DNA of 64,000 bases, taken from Yponomeuta sedellus. Taxonomy: Eukaryota; Arthropoda; Insecta; Lepidoptera; Yponomeutidae. The notes beneath the pieces were generated by a model. It was not told where the DNA came from, made no database searches, and saw nothing but the letters and a program-made list of their open reading frames with translations. Each line of letters starts with the position of its first letter. The first letter of the stretch is position 1. Below are positions 41,880 through 52,600 of the stretch, piece after piece. The stretch is taken from positions 5,980,804 to 6,044,803 of the forward strand of contig OW203749.1 of the NCBI GenBank assembly GCA_934045075.1, read 5' to 3'. The translations under genes were made by a program, and so were the position numbers.

Positions 41880-42378
41880 AGGTTTTTAGTGAAATTTTAA
41901 CCATTTTAAGAAGAATTCCAACGGAAAACTGTAAGTATCTTATACATTACTTATATTACCATCGTAATCATACCACTTAAAGTGAAATAACGCGAAAAAG
42001 TGAATAAAATCTCTCAAAATATCTCGAAGGTTTTCAGAGTTTCAAATTTTGTGCAAAACTTAGCACTCAACTTTGTACTGCTTTTTGATACACTTTTTCT
42101 AGTTTTTTTAGATAAACCTTTAGCTTATGAGAAGGAAATTTTTACCACAATTACAAAACTCTTTACAAAACTGAAATCGGACGTATATTAGAAAAGTTAT
42201 CATAGTTTTAGTGAATCACGGGAAACACCGCCGTTTTCCCGCGATTTTCCCAGTAATTAGTGGGTGTGCTAATTGCGAATTAATAGTAATTTACAGGTTA
42301 AAATCAGTCTGGTATAAAATGCTTGTTTCATTGGAACACATCAAATGCAATAAACGTATTAAAAATATTAATAATAAT
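41880..42378. other. No gene seen
   Basis: AT-rich; no repeat recognised. Confidence 0.45.
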
Positions 42379-42380
42379 AT

Positions 42381-42735
42381 CATGGCCTAGTGGAACTCAG
42401 TGATTGGAATCCATGACTTGGGCTAAGCAACAACTGGCGCGATCAGGTGCTGGATGGGTGACCATCCTGTAAATACCGCTAGTGGCATTTTCTCCGAACG
42501 CCTTCGAGGTTCTCAAGGTACGCTAAACCGTTGGTGCCGGATGACTTGTAATGGCAGTCGTTAAGCTTTATATCAGTGCCCTTATCGGCGGTTTGATAAC
42601 TTCTGACAGCAAGGAGCACTGTCTTACAATCCTTCACCAATCTGGACTTGGCCCCCGCAGTTGAGTATGGCCTAACTTTCCTGCGATGTAGGAAGAGACC
42701 CGTGCCCCAGCAGTGGGGACATAGAAAGGGTTGAT
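42381..42735 (+). mobile_element. SINE-A, nearly full length
   Basis: CATGGCCTAGTGGAACTCAG, 5S-like GGCTAAGCAACAACTGGCGC and GATCAGGTGCTGGATGGGTG, body and tail GTGGGGACATAGAAAGGGTT. Box C here is complete (GGATGGGTGACC). Confidence 0.82.
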
Positions 42736-42739
42736 ATGA

Positions 42740-43740
42740 ATCATATCACAGCAACAGTGAAAAATAAAACTAAAATTGTATTTAGGCAGCTATATTATGA
42801 TGTGAACTAAGTTTTCAGAGACCAACGTCATGTCCATGGCGATTCGGGTTACACAATTAGGCCACAAAGCGTGGGCGATGGCGGTATATAGTAAAATGCG
42901 CGTTTACAGCGCTTACGTTTATAGTAAAGTTTGTGAAGTGGCTAAATGTAAAGCTAAGTATTTTAAAATATGCTTGCACAGTACAAAAACCTATATGAGT
43001 GAACCTACCAACTCAACTGGTGAAAAATGATTGTGGTATTAAGTTCACCGCATTGTACGATTTGAGTATTTCTTGAGTCTATAGTACGATTGAAGTTTTT
43101 TTATGTAAGTGCAATAAAATTATCAATAAATAAAAACAAAAAAATAGTTATCATATTTCACCGTGCAATATAATTCTGGGTTTTGATAAATAAATAGATA
43201 GCGATGAATAAGACTTATATAGTTGAACAGAAAAAAAATTGTAGCCTATGTTTACCAAAAAGTACTGAAGAGTCCTCAGAATACTATTATAGCGTACACT
43301 TTAGTTCTAGTTCGATATAAAATACCTCTGATGCATGTTTTTACTAAACCGAAATAATGATTTGATCAAACTACTTTTTTTTAGAAAATTGCCTATTAGC
43401 GTTAAATTGGTAATTGTTGGTTATTTTCTTAAAAAATAAGTAGTTATTAAGAAAATCTAAGCCAGCGCGCGTTTATACAACGTGTGTAAGCTTACCTTTT
43501 ATTTTACGGCAGAAAACGAGGAGCCCATGATAAAAATATCTTGATCATTTGGTGACTTTTTTTCTTGTTGTCAAGTAAACAGAAAGCGCTAGCGGTAGCC
43601 TGAGAGATGACGCGAGAGAGGCATGTAAATGGAGCATAACATAGAATAAAAGCCTACGACTAATTGGAAAATACCGGCCGGTTGTAGTGTAGTCATTCTG
43701 TTTTTCTCTTTTATAAGAATGTTGAACAGAGAAATAGGTG
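42740..43740. other. Unassigned; one 66-codon frame
   Basis: 42830-43030 (+) starts MSMAIRVTQLGHKAWAMAVY and has no recognisable domain; probably chance. The rest is AT-rich. Confidence 0.3.
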
Positions 43741-43746
43741 GAGTCG

Positions 43747-43930
43747 GTATCTACCCTTTGTATGTTACCACTGTTAGGGCACAGATCTCTTCCTGCATCG
43801 CAAGAAGGTTAGGCTATACTCTACCACGGGGGTTAAGTCCGGATTGTTCTAGGATTATAAGACACGTTCTAGGACTATAAGACAAGCGGACCTTACTGTC
43901 AGAAGTTATCAAGCTGCCCAGAGGCCTCTT
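43747..43930 (-). repeat. SINE-A tail
   Basis: TATGTTACCACTGTTAGGGC, GGTTAGGCTATACTCTACCA, AAGTTATCAAGCTGCCCAGA; a GTTCTAGGA.TATAAGACA piece is duplicated. Confidence 0.7.
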
Positions 43931-44067
43931 TTAGTATAGCCCTCTGGTTATTATCTCCCCGGATTAAATTGAATCATTGGGGTAAGATTCCTACTCTCGC
44001 TAGGCGTCGTGTTTACCATGTCCCGTATCACAGAGTATCCTATAGAGCGGCTGAGATGTTTCGGTCA

Positions 44068-44254
44068 TCTCTATAATATAAAAATTAATCGCTGAATGTG
44101 TTGGTAAGCACACATCTCGAAAGCAGCTGAACCGATTTCGCTAATTCTTTATTTAGAATATTCCTTGAAGTACGGGATGGTTCTTACGGAGAGAAAAATA
44201 AATAAAATTAAAGAATTGACTGTTAGATTGTACGAAAGTCCCTGGGTCAGCTAG
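44068..44254 (+). mobile_element. Helitron-like non-autonomous element
   Basis: 187 bp, 5' TCTCTATAATATAAAAATTA and 3' CCTGGGTCAGCTAG, between A and T, as Helitrons insert. The body (GAATGTGTTGGTAAGCACAC, AGCTGAACCGATTTCGCTAA, CTTGAAGTACG.GATGGTTCTTAC) matches 18064-18235 reversed. Confidence 0.7.
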
Positions 44255-44289
44255 TGTGAAATAAAAGCCTTCTGACTACATTGGAAACA

Positions 44290-45300
44290 TGCGTCTATCG
44301 ATGAGAAGATGGAGATCCATAGGAAGACTGAAGAATGTATGGATGTCACCGGAAAATAACAAGATCCACCAGTTTATAAATTGCCTAGCAAAATTATAAA
44401 CTTTCGTAGGATTGTAAACGAGAGATATATTGTATTATCTTACGCCCACATTTTCGCAAATTGATAAACTTAACACAGAGCTATGAAAGTTCATAGTGGT
44501 CATGACCAAAATAGTAAGAAGTCGATTAAAAAAGTCGAATATTAAAAAAGTCGTTAAAATGATGTAAGACTAATAAAGCTAAAGCTTTGGGACGTCGCAA
44601 TGTTGCAAACCGAAATTAGGTTCGAAGTTTTATCATGGAGCGAGCAGAGCGAAGCTCCATCCTAGAACTTCGGGTGTTATGTTTTTTTTATATAAGAGGA
44701 AAAAAATGGGTCCAGAAGAACAAAATCATTCATACAGCAAGATTTTGAGGTTAGATTTACAGAAAATTCAACAATAATTTTCTCGAAAACTACGCATCTC
44801 CGGCAAGAATGGATTGCAGGTAGGTAATCGGAACTGATCAATTTATACTAGTTTGGCAAGTTTGAGTGTACCTAAGTCTATGGATACAAGCATTGCCACT
44901 GTCGACATCAACCAATCAGAGAGCAGTGTGTTATTTGCCGTATTTTATAAAAGCGTAAAATAAAAAGCTCTTCTGTGATTGGTCGAACTGTTTATAATCT
45001 TACGAATGGATATCCGTTAGTTTATAAATAAACCACGAGACTTCGCAAATTAATAAATTTGCGAAAATGTGGGCGTAAAATAATATAATTTATCTCTCGT
45101 TTACAATCCTACGAAAGTTTATAAATTTCCTAGGTAATTTATAAACTTGCGGATCTTGTTATCTTCCAGTGACATGGACGTTGTGAACGAAGATATCATA
45201 GAATGTGGAGTGTCAATAAACAAGGTCGTGAATAGGGTGAACTGGAAAGAGAGAAGAAAAAAGCTGACCCCACTACCATGTCAGAATAAAACTGGGAAGA
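44290..45300 (+). mobile_element. LINE C-terminal fragment split by a TIR element
   Basis: Left piece to 44343 reads RRWRSIGRLKNVWM. After the 44345-45173 insertion the frame resumes as DVVNEDIIECGVSINKVVNR then VNWKERRKKLTPLPC. Joined at the duplicated ATGGA the two read continuously, resembling the GRPKKRW.D.V..DM...GV motif near the C-terminus of several LINE types. Confidence 0.75.
44345..45173. mobile_element. 0.83-kb non-autonomous DNA transposon with about 125-bp TIRs
   Basis: Ends GTCACCGGAAAATAACAAGA and its complement-like CTTGTTATCTTCCAGTGAC. The inverted repeats continue through TAAACTTTCGTAGGATTGTA and TTACGCCCACATTTTCGCAA. The target duplication is ATGGA (44339-44343, 45174-45178). 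The interior has no ORF but carries GAGCGAGCAGAGCGAAGCTC. Superfamily not assigned; a 5-bp duplication does not fit mariner or PIF. Confidence 0.85.
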
Positions 45301-45413
45301 AAGAGAGAGAGAGATTAGAGTATCCTAATTCGGTACCAAGAATTACCAAGAGTGTTTTTAAAGCACGTTTCGTTTTTAGAGTTCATAACACAATATATAC
45401 ATACTGGCACAGT

Positions 45414-45602
45414 CTGTTAGCTTTTAGCATATACCTCGGGCTCTAGAGTAGGCTTCGGTTTTCGCCAATTTTTACCGGTTTCTGCACTGATGATCGAGTT
45501 CTGATTTCGAAATTAAGTGTCATATTAGTTCCGATATTTCTATTACACGATTATATCCGATTCTATCCGATAGTAGCTGAGGTATATTCTAAAAGCTAAC
45601 AG
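45414..45602. mobile_element. MITE with TTTTAG..ATACCTCGG ends (copy 2)
   Basis: 189 bp from CTGTTAGCTTTTAGCATATA to GGTATATTCTAAAAGCTAAC + AG. The interior matches 5965-6180 over most of its length (TTAGTTCCGATATTTCTATT). Confidence 0.8.
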
Positions 45603-45604
45603 AT

Positions 45605-46495
45605 TATACATAGATTTTGGCCACACACTAAAACTTCTAAGGCCATTTCAGTTTCTAGAAAAACAAATATCCTGTCTAATTCTAAGCAAAATTAAAAAAA
45701 AACGACAACTTGTTGACTTATTATTATTATATTTTTTTATAAGGTTACTTTTTTCCTATGGTTGTATGGAAGGTACTTTTCTACTGCAAAGTTGTGTTTA
45801 TAATTATTGTTAGTCCGTAACCATCAGGGTGTAACCCCCAGTTGCTCAAACACTAACTACCTTTTAATCTACTTGTAATAACTTTTGTAAATTTTTACAT
45901 ACAGTATATGACCAACCTTGACATTTTATTATAATTGATTATGATTGCGTTATATCTAGTTATAAAACCAATGTAAAATGCCATACGATGAATAAAAACA
46001 GCTCTAAGTACTTTTTTTATTTATGCAATTTGGGAACTGAGAGCCAACGCCAACTAAGAGCCGTTATCTAAATCAATACATTGTTCGTATACGAGAAACC
46101 ACACTTATATGGTTTTTATTAAAATTCCTAATTTGTGTATGCTTCTATTACTGTAATAAAAAATTCGCTGGAAGTTCTATTATGTGCCCTAGAATTTCAC
46201 GGCATCTTTGATCCTAAATCGAAGGCTCGTTAGCGACTCCATGGTTCTCTTTAGCCAGTGGTCCGTTGAAACAGGTTCAACAAGGTGGAGCCATGCCCGC
46301 GGGTATTCCACAATATTACACCGCTACTCTATTGTAAAACATACTGTTCTATAAAACGACGCGAGTAAGAATAAAAATATAAGCGATGTTTTTGTACCTT
46401 CACGTTGCTTAACGTCTTCCCATAAACTAGGTGTTTGTTCATAAACGAAATATTTTATTCTGCCTTTTTATCCGGCGGCGGAGCCCAAAAGGAGA
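45605..46495. other. No gene seen
   Basis: AT-rich; no recognised repeat. Confidence 0.5.
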
Positions 46496-46500
46496 ATATT

Positions 46501-46683
46501 GTATGTATGTATGTATGTATGTATGTATGTATGTATGTATGTATGTATGTATGTATGTATGTATGTATGTATGTATGTATGTATGTATGTATGTATGTAT
46601 GTATGTATGTATGTATGTATGTATGTATGTATGTATGTATGTATGTATGTATGTATGTATGTATGTATGTATGTATGTATGTA

Positions 46684-46714
<31 letters not shown>

Positions 46715-46830
46715 ATGTATGTATGTATGTATGTATGTATGTATGTATGTATGTATGTATGTATGTATGTATGTATGTATGTATGTATGTATGTATGTAT
46801 GTATGTATGTATGTATGTATGTTTGTATAT
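46501..46830. repeat. (GTAT)n microsatellite, about 330 bp
   Basis: About 80 GTAT units, broken once by GTGTGTGTGTGTGTAT at 46685-46700. The repeat makes long open frames on both strands (YVCM and YIHT repeats); these are not genes. Confidence 0.98.
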
Positions 46831-46924
46831 ATGTTGCATGTTCGCTCATAACTCCTGTATGACTGTGTAACTATGTATACCAGGAATCACATATTACACA
46901 CAAACAATAATATAGTACAGTACA

Positions 46925-47190
46925 TTTGTGAAGATAGTAGTAATACTACTCGCTTACAGTGAGGGCAACCTAAGTTTTTAAGGTGTACAAATACTTTCAT
47001 CGTTATGAACCCTTGTATGTCCCCACTGCTGGGGCACGGGTCTCTTCCTGCATCGCAGGAAGGTCAAATACTTTAGCGTATGAAATTGCCTTATCTGCTG
47101 TGGGCACTCTAGGTAATTAAGCCCTTACTTTCTCTCTCTGGGAGAAGTTGTCCTCTCTCTTCTGTGCCCTAGGGTGAGATGTTTAAAGGC
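46925..47190 (+). repeat. SINE-F tail with a nested SINE-A end
   Basis: GTAATACTACTCGCTTACAG, GCTGTGGGCACTCTAGGTAA and TCTCTCTCTGGGAGAAG follow the SINE-F tail. It is interrupted at 46998-47064. Confidence 0.55.
46998..47064 (-). mobile_element. 67-bp SINE-A 3' end with a perfect 10-bp target duplication
   Basis: Only the last 67 bases of SINE-A (complement of ACCTTCCTGCGATGCAGG ... ACATACAAGGGTTCATAAC) flanked by CAAATACTTT (46988-46997, 47065-47074). Strong 5' truncation with a clean duplication is what LINE-driven reverse transcription from the 3' end produces. Confidence 0.9.
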
Positions 47191-48264
47191 TACAAAAACA
47201 ACAAATGTGATAAAGTACGTCACATATTTTAGTCTAAAAACCTGTTCCTAAAAACCCCAGCGCTGAAGGTAGAAGTCTCCTCGGACGGTGAATGGGTACA
47301 GTCAGCAAGTAGTTTCCGCCGGCCTACAGACTTTAGGAACAGCTGAAGGCCGAAAGAAACCCCTGCCCACTGTACTGGAAATCTGCTCTTCTGTTCTTCT
47401 GTTGTCTTCTGCTTCTTTCTGGCACCAAAGTTTTCTTCTATTCTTCGCCTTATGTGAGCACTAACATACCTTGATAAGTTTTTTATTACTAGAGTACCTT
47501 AATATTAAGCATTTTTTTACACCTGTAAAAACCTGAAAAAATACTTTGTTTATTTATTGATGTACGTAGGTATTTATTCAGCACAATATTTTATACAAAT
47601 TACTAATACTTATACTAATTAATAGCATTTTTATATATTCAGAAATATACCTTGTCAAAGTCAAATAGTCAACTTTTCATGGGTCAGGTAAGAAGAGGTT
47701 AATGTGACAGTTAAGGTTATGTATGGTGTTTACATGTTAGTGCACGCGATTGTACAGCAAAAGCTATAAGATCTTTTTGTTACTTTCATGTTTTTTTTAT
47801 TTTGTATTATTTTTATCTCACGTTAATTTTTTTTCCAAATCGACCTAGATTTTCACATAACCAGCTAGATTTACTTGTAACATTAGAAACACTTTGATTT
47901 TGATTCTTATAACTATGAAGAGCTATTAGTAGTTCGTAATTATATTTATTTTTTCACTTATGTACTTACTTTATACTTTTTTAAATACATAAAAATCATA
48001 AAGAAAGCATAAATCATAAAAATAAAAAAAACTGTACATGGCGAGCTTATTATATAATTCATTGAGTGTTGAATATAGAACAATATTTATAAAACAATTT
48101 TAGTTAGTGAGGAGTTTCTTGTTATAGCTAGTGTTAGGTTTAATCGTTTTAATAGCTAGATTAAGTAACTCATCGTGATTTCATGTTCCTGCACTAAGGC
48201 ATCAGGCAAGCTTGTAATGGTAGGTAATGTATGTAAAATATATAAACACATAAAATGGAATAGA
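47190..48264. other. No gene seen
   Basis: AT-rich; no recognised repeat. Confidence 0.5.
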
Positions 48265-48868
48265 ACAGTACAGGACAGGACGCAACAGGACAAGACAGGA
48301 TAGGACAGCACGGCACGGCACGGACGGCACGGCACGGCACGTGGCACGGCACAGCACGGCACGGCACGGCACGGCACGGCACGGCACGTGGCACGGCACG
48401 GCACGGCACGGCACGGCACGTGGCACGGCACGTGGCACGGCACAGCACGGCACGGCACGGCACGGCACGGCACGGCACGTGGCACGGCACAGCACGGCAC
48501 GGCACGGCACGGCACGGCACGGCACGGCACGGCACGTGGCACGGCACGTGGCACGGCACAGCACGGCACGGCACGGCACGGCACGGCACGTGGCACGGCA
48601 CGTGGCACGGCACGGCACGGCACGGCACGTGGCACGGCACGTGGCACGGCACGGCACGGCACGGCACGTGGCACGGCACGTGGCACGGCACAGCACGGCA
48701 CGGCACGGCACGGCACGGCACGGCACGGCACGTGGCACGGCACGTGGCACGGCACAGCACGGCACGGCACGGCACGGCACGGCACGGCACGGCACGGCAC
48801 GGCACGGCAAGGCACGGCACGGCACGGCACGGCACGGCACGGCACGTGGCACGGCACGGCACGGCACC
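48265..48868. repeat. (GGCAC)n satellite with GTGGCAC variants
   Basis: About 560 bp of GGCAC pentamers, with recurring CACGTGGCACGGCAC and CACAGCACGGCAC variants that form a loose higher order. It begins in a degenerate (GGACA)n lead-in (48265-48307). About 16 CACGTG palindromes occur. Long frames on both strands (AVPCR, TARHG repeats) are by-products. Confidence 0.97.
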
Positions 48869-49104
48869 AAGCCACATAAATTCAAATACATTTAGTTAAA
48901 TACCAAGTGTAAAGCAACTAATTGTGGCTTTAGTTAATTGTAGTCCACGAAAACCGCATCAACTTAGCGGAATGTTAAGTCGGCGTGAGGCACGCAGCAT
49001 CAATCCACAGTAAAACGTCATCAGCAGTTTATAGTATCAAAGTAAACACATTGCCGCACTTACTGAGTCTTACCTGTTACCTATAATACAAAAAAACCTA
49101 ATTA

Positions 49105-50060
49105 AAATGAAATTGTTTTATTCAAAGTAGCGCAGAAACGGCGCACGGTGGTCAATTATCAGTTTTTAGAAGGCAAAAAGTCTGTTGTAAGGCTAGGCGA
49201 AAAGTCTGTTGTAAAAAAGTAGTCGAAGGAAGCAAAAATAACACTATAAATTATTGTTAGTTAACATACTACGCTATTGCTCTACACTGAACATCTCGTG
49301 ATACAACATGAAACTTTTTTTGTTTTACTATATAAAGTCAAAATAATACATAAATTGTATATGTACATAATCTGCAGTTTTCAATAACATACTTACTAAT
49401 TCTTTCAGTGATATTCATAGCTGATAGGCAGTTGATAATGCTCCGCTAAAGAGATTTGTACAAATCAAAACACAATTGTCAATCCGTAACAAGTTACAAC
49501 GTGCAAATGAGACTCAAAATCAAGTTAATGCCACTTCAAGCGTCAGTCTTTGCCTGATTACTACACTTTAAATTATTAGACTATCCCCAATTATAGATAA
49601 ACTAATAATACTTACAAACACTAAAAGTAAATGGCGCTATCTGCCAATTAATTTTTTTACTTTTTGCGTTCTAAAACCTGTTAATTGGCCACCGTGCGGC
49701 AGCTTAATGAACGTTACACGTCAATCTAGGTATCCATTTCAAAAACTAGATAATTTTGGACAAAAAATTCAAAACTTAGTCTGTTCAAAGTCCTTGATTA
49801 ACAGAGTTTACATGATTTTTACAAAACTCATGCATAGTAAATGCTTTAATTCCAGACATCATTGTCATCTAATAATATTCTCTAATAGACCTTTGGCACA
49901 AGTTGGACTTAACACATTTTATGAACCGCGTTTCAGGCAAGCTTGATATATCTTGAGGGATTTTTTTATTGAAACGTATACACTGCCCCATGAAGGATGT
50001 ATTACACTTTGCCAGCCTAAATCGTATAGTTTATATGATATTTTTTGTATATTTTCCTGT
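49105..50060 (-). mobile_element. Jockey-like LINE 3' end split by a DNA transposon
   Basis: The extreme 3' end is at 49105-49142 (GTTTTATTCAAAGTAGCGCA). The rest, from GGCAGCTTAATGAACGTTAC (49697) to about 50060, includes a decayed C-terminus (GCACAAGTTGGACTTAACAC region) and SFMGQC-like coding near 49985-50010. Confidence 0.75.
49143..49696. mobile_element. 554-bp TIR element inside the LINE
   Basis: Ends GCACGGTGGTCAATTATCAG and CTGTTAATTGGCCACCGTG are inverted repeats (about 30 bp, with TTTTAGAA.GCAAAAAG continuing inside). CGGC stands on both sides (49139-49142, 49697-49700). No ORF, so non-autonomous. Confidence 0.75.
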
Positions 50061-50064
50061 GGCA

Positions 50065-50880
50065 ACATAGTTGCCAGCTCTCTCTCTCTTTGTACCATCA
50101 TTGTCACATTAAGTTACGTGCGCCCTAATAAATTCGTTTTGAATAGTTTTTTATGTCCTCTTGGCTACAATACGAACCCTAACCACAGCCTCTTCAACAT
50201 AAAAGCCTTGCTGGAAGAGAATTCTTCTCGCATTAAGAACATTTGTACATTATACAAGTACATACATAATTAGTGCAATTAAGAATTAAAATAAATAATC
50301 ACTGTACACTACCATTTAATTATCGCGTTTTTTTTTAAGTTTTTTTAAACTTATAATTACGGCGACCAACAAATACGCCACTGGTATATTATATATTTAA
50401 ATGATTAAGACAAAGGTAGGTCAATTCTTGATCTCGATTCCCTTACAAGTGGCCACAGCATTCAAAAACTTAGATAATATGGATAATAGATAGGTACAAA
50501 ACCAAAAGACAAACTTTTGAACTTAACTAACGAAACAACGAAATTATTAAATATTCAAAAACACTTTGGGAGTTGTAGAGCATTTTACGTAAGTTTAAAT
50601 TTAATATTTAAGGTTATAAAAACTGATAACACTTCTTAATATTTCTAATTGTGTGGTGCTACTGTAGGCAAGAGTTATGTAGTTAGTTAATAAGATTTAA
50701 TTTGGCACAATTTAGCATTGTTTTGATGCAAATTGCTTTTTTGTGTTTTTGAGTGTTCATTTCACTTTTCCCATCAAACAATGTCCCGCCCACAGCCACT
50801 TCAACTGAGCACTTTTTCGAGATGTATCAGTTACTCGGGTTCTCCTGCAGTCCTCCTAATTCCATTTAGGGTTTGCAAGT
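50065..50880. other. No gene seen
   Basis: AT-rich. A GC-richer end (50765-50870, with CCACAGCCACTTCAACTGAG) may be an RTE-like scrap preceding the SINE-D. Confidence 0.4.
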
Positions 50881-50882
50881 AC

Positions 50883-51111
50883 CCAAATTCTTCCCGCGAG
50901 TGTCGTAAAAGGCGACTAAGGGACACACACCGGGGGGTGGGCAGCAGCGCCCCCTGCAGTAGAATTCCACCAAACTGCGATCCCCGATCCGCATGTCCAG
51001 CGAGGGGATTATGGGCATTACCCCCCAATGATGGCACAACCTTGCGCTATGGCGCTCATTAGGGGAGGGCTGTGTCCAGCAGTGGACTAATGTAGCCTAA
51101 GAAGAAGAAGT
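50883..51111 (+). mobile_element. SINE-D ending 15 bp from exon 2
   Basis: Slightly 5'-truncated (starts CCAAATTCTTCCCGCGAGTG), ends AGTGGACTAATGTAGCCTAA plus GAA repeats at 51111. Exon 2 ends (in gene sense) at 51126, so the element fills the start of the 33-kb intron. Confidence 0.82.
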
Positions 51112-51125
51112 AAAAAGGAACTTAC

Positions 51126-51271
51126 TTGAGTCCAGCGACGATCTCCATAGCGCCGTTGAAGTTCCCAATATTCCAGCAGGTGAGCGCCATCCGCAGTGCA
51201 CAGGCTAGGGCTCCTTTACGGTCCTCGAGCGTCGCCTGTGCCAGGAGGAGTTCTGTCACCCACGCGGAGAC
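51126..51271 (-). CDS. Exon 2: RasGEF core helices
   Basis: 146 bp, starts in phase 0 after GCTCCCCAG, ends in phase 2 before the donor GTAAGT. It encodes VSAWVTELLLAQATLEDRKG and then CWNIGNFNGAMEIVAGL. The pattern (aliphatic helix, charged turn, C.NIGNFN..M.IV.GL) is the signature stretch of CDC25-type exchange factors, where this segment supports the helical hairpin that opens the nucleotide site. The two spare bases AA are completed to AAA (Lys) by exon 3, 33 kb downstream, so the two exons are consecutive. A SINE-D 3' end lies only about 15 bp into the following intron. Confidence 0.87.
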
Positions 51272-51333
51272 CTGGGGAGCGAAAAATTACGAGTCAGCTG
51301 TTAGCGATCGACTTGTCTAGCGATATTAATTCA

Positions 51334-51460
51334 GTTCATTTCAATTCAATTTATTTCAAGGTATAGAATCTGCCTCCTTCCCTGATTCCCACAGCACAGG
51401 GGATCCTAGTTTGGGGCTACGATAAGTGATCGTGTTGTGTGGGAAGTTATGGGAAGTTAT
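51334..51460 (-). repeat. LINE tail and SINE-G scrap
   Basis: TTCAATTCAATTTATTTCAA (LINE end) followed by CACAGGGGATCCTAGTTTGG, the SINE-G 3' motif. Confidence 0.5.
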
Positions 51461-51486
51461 TATCATACAAACAATTATATTTTAAT

Positions 51487-51636
51487 AATTAAAACTGTTT
51501 ATACGGATTTATGCTCGTTTATTAAATTTTTTAAAATTTTTTAGAAAGTTTCGGCACTTGAAAAAGTGTCGAAACATTGGAAAATTGAAAAAAATGTAAT
51601 AAACGAGCATAAATCCGTATAAAAACAGTTTTAATT
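51487..51636. mobile_element. MITE, AATTAAAACTG ends (copy 2)
   Basis: AATTAAAACTGTTTATACGG at the left and CGTATAAAAACAGTTTTAAT at the right. The interior has GCACTTGAAAAAGTG, a hairpin. The flank CTGCTCGTGTTAACCTTAGA on the right is the reverse of the left flank of copy 1. Confidence 0.78.
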
Positions 51637-51721
51637 CTGTCTACTGCTCGTGTTAACCTTAGAAAATACTATATATTATAATATTTTTGAACTAAAACTT
51701 TCGTAAGCACACCACATTATA

Positions 51722-51950
51722 GACTTTTAGGCCGGATCTACTTACGGGTGTTGTTATATCGGAAAAGTCCGACCAGGTTTCGCTCCGATTCGCAGAGCTT
51801 AATCATGGTGAGCAGAGACGGAGCTCGCGTCGTCGGTTGCTCGTCTCACACTACAGGCAAGCGCGCGGCGCGCCCGCGCCGAGATAGGTGGGTAACCTGG
51901 TCGGACTTTTCCAATATAACAACACCCGTAAGTAGATCCGGACTAAAAGT
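51722..51950. mobile_element. 229-bp MITE with 57-bp TIRs
   Basis: GACTTTTAGGCCGGATCTAC + TTACGGGTGTTGTTATATCG at the left; the right end is its complement with two or three changes. The interior is GC-rich (GGCAAGCGCGCGGCGCGCCC). Confidence 0.85.
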
Positions 51951-51975
51951 CCACAAAATATTATAATAGTTTACC

Positions 51976-52345
51976 GAAGCGCTCGTGGCTGAGTGGTACT
52001 GAGTGATTGGAATCAATCACTAGGGTTAGGCAACAATGGGCGCGTACTGGATGGATGACCATCCCGTTGCTACCGCTAGTGGTATTTTTTCCAAACGCTT
52101 CTTGGCTTCGCAAGGCACGTTATGCCTTTGGTGCTGGCTGTCATGTAATGGCAGTCGTTAAGCCGTGTCAGAGGCCTTATGGACGGCTTAATAACTTCTG
52201 ATAGTAAGGCCCGCCATTCTCTTACAATCCTCCACCAACCGGGACTTGTCCCCCGTGGTGGAATTTGGCCTAACTTTCCTGCGATGCAGGAAGAGACCCG
52301 TGCGCCAGCAGTGGGGACATACAAGGGTCCATACAATACCATACC
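51976..52345 (+). mobile_element. SINE-A, full length with target duplication
   Basis: 370 bp flanked by AGTTTACC (51968-51975, 52346-52353). Head GAAGCGCTCGTGGCTGAGTG, 5S-like GGGTTAGGCAACAATGGGCG and ACTGGATGGATGACCATCCC, body, tail GGGGACATACAAGGGTCC and ATACC repeats. Confidence 0.88.
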
Positions 52346-52419
52346 AGTTTACCCAAAGCTGTAACAGTACCTAGGTGGTAAGAGGGGACAACCACAATGA
52401 GAACTGGAAGTCTTTAGGG

Positions 52420-52600
52420 CCTAAACCCAGCAGTAGGACTCAATAAGGGGTACTTAAAAAAATGAGTCCGATGGTCGGACCATCTGATCAGGTCGAGAGG
52501 GAGCCGGTAGATGGGAATGGCGAGAGACTGCAAAGGATGGCGTGACGAGGACTTGTCCTCATCACCAGTGGGTAGAGGTGGGTTGATGAAAAACTGTAAT
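52420..52600 (+). repeat. Probable LINE 3' scrap
   Basis: CCTAAACCCAGCAGTAGGAC and CAGTGGGTAGAGGTGGGTTG resemble the ...CCCAGCAGTGG... ends of LINEs and SINEs. No clear second copy; a comparable piece is at 62430-62590. Confidence 0.4.

Noticed and set aside
42830..43030. 66-codon gene
   Set aside because: No domain, no second line of evidence, ordinary intron composition.
46431..46870. Genes with YVCM or YIHT repeat proteins
   Set aside because: Frames forced by the GTAT microsatellite in all phases and both strands.
48156..48899. Genes with AVPCR or TARHG repeat proteins
   Set aside because: Frames forced by the GGCAC satellite.
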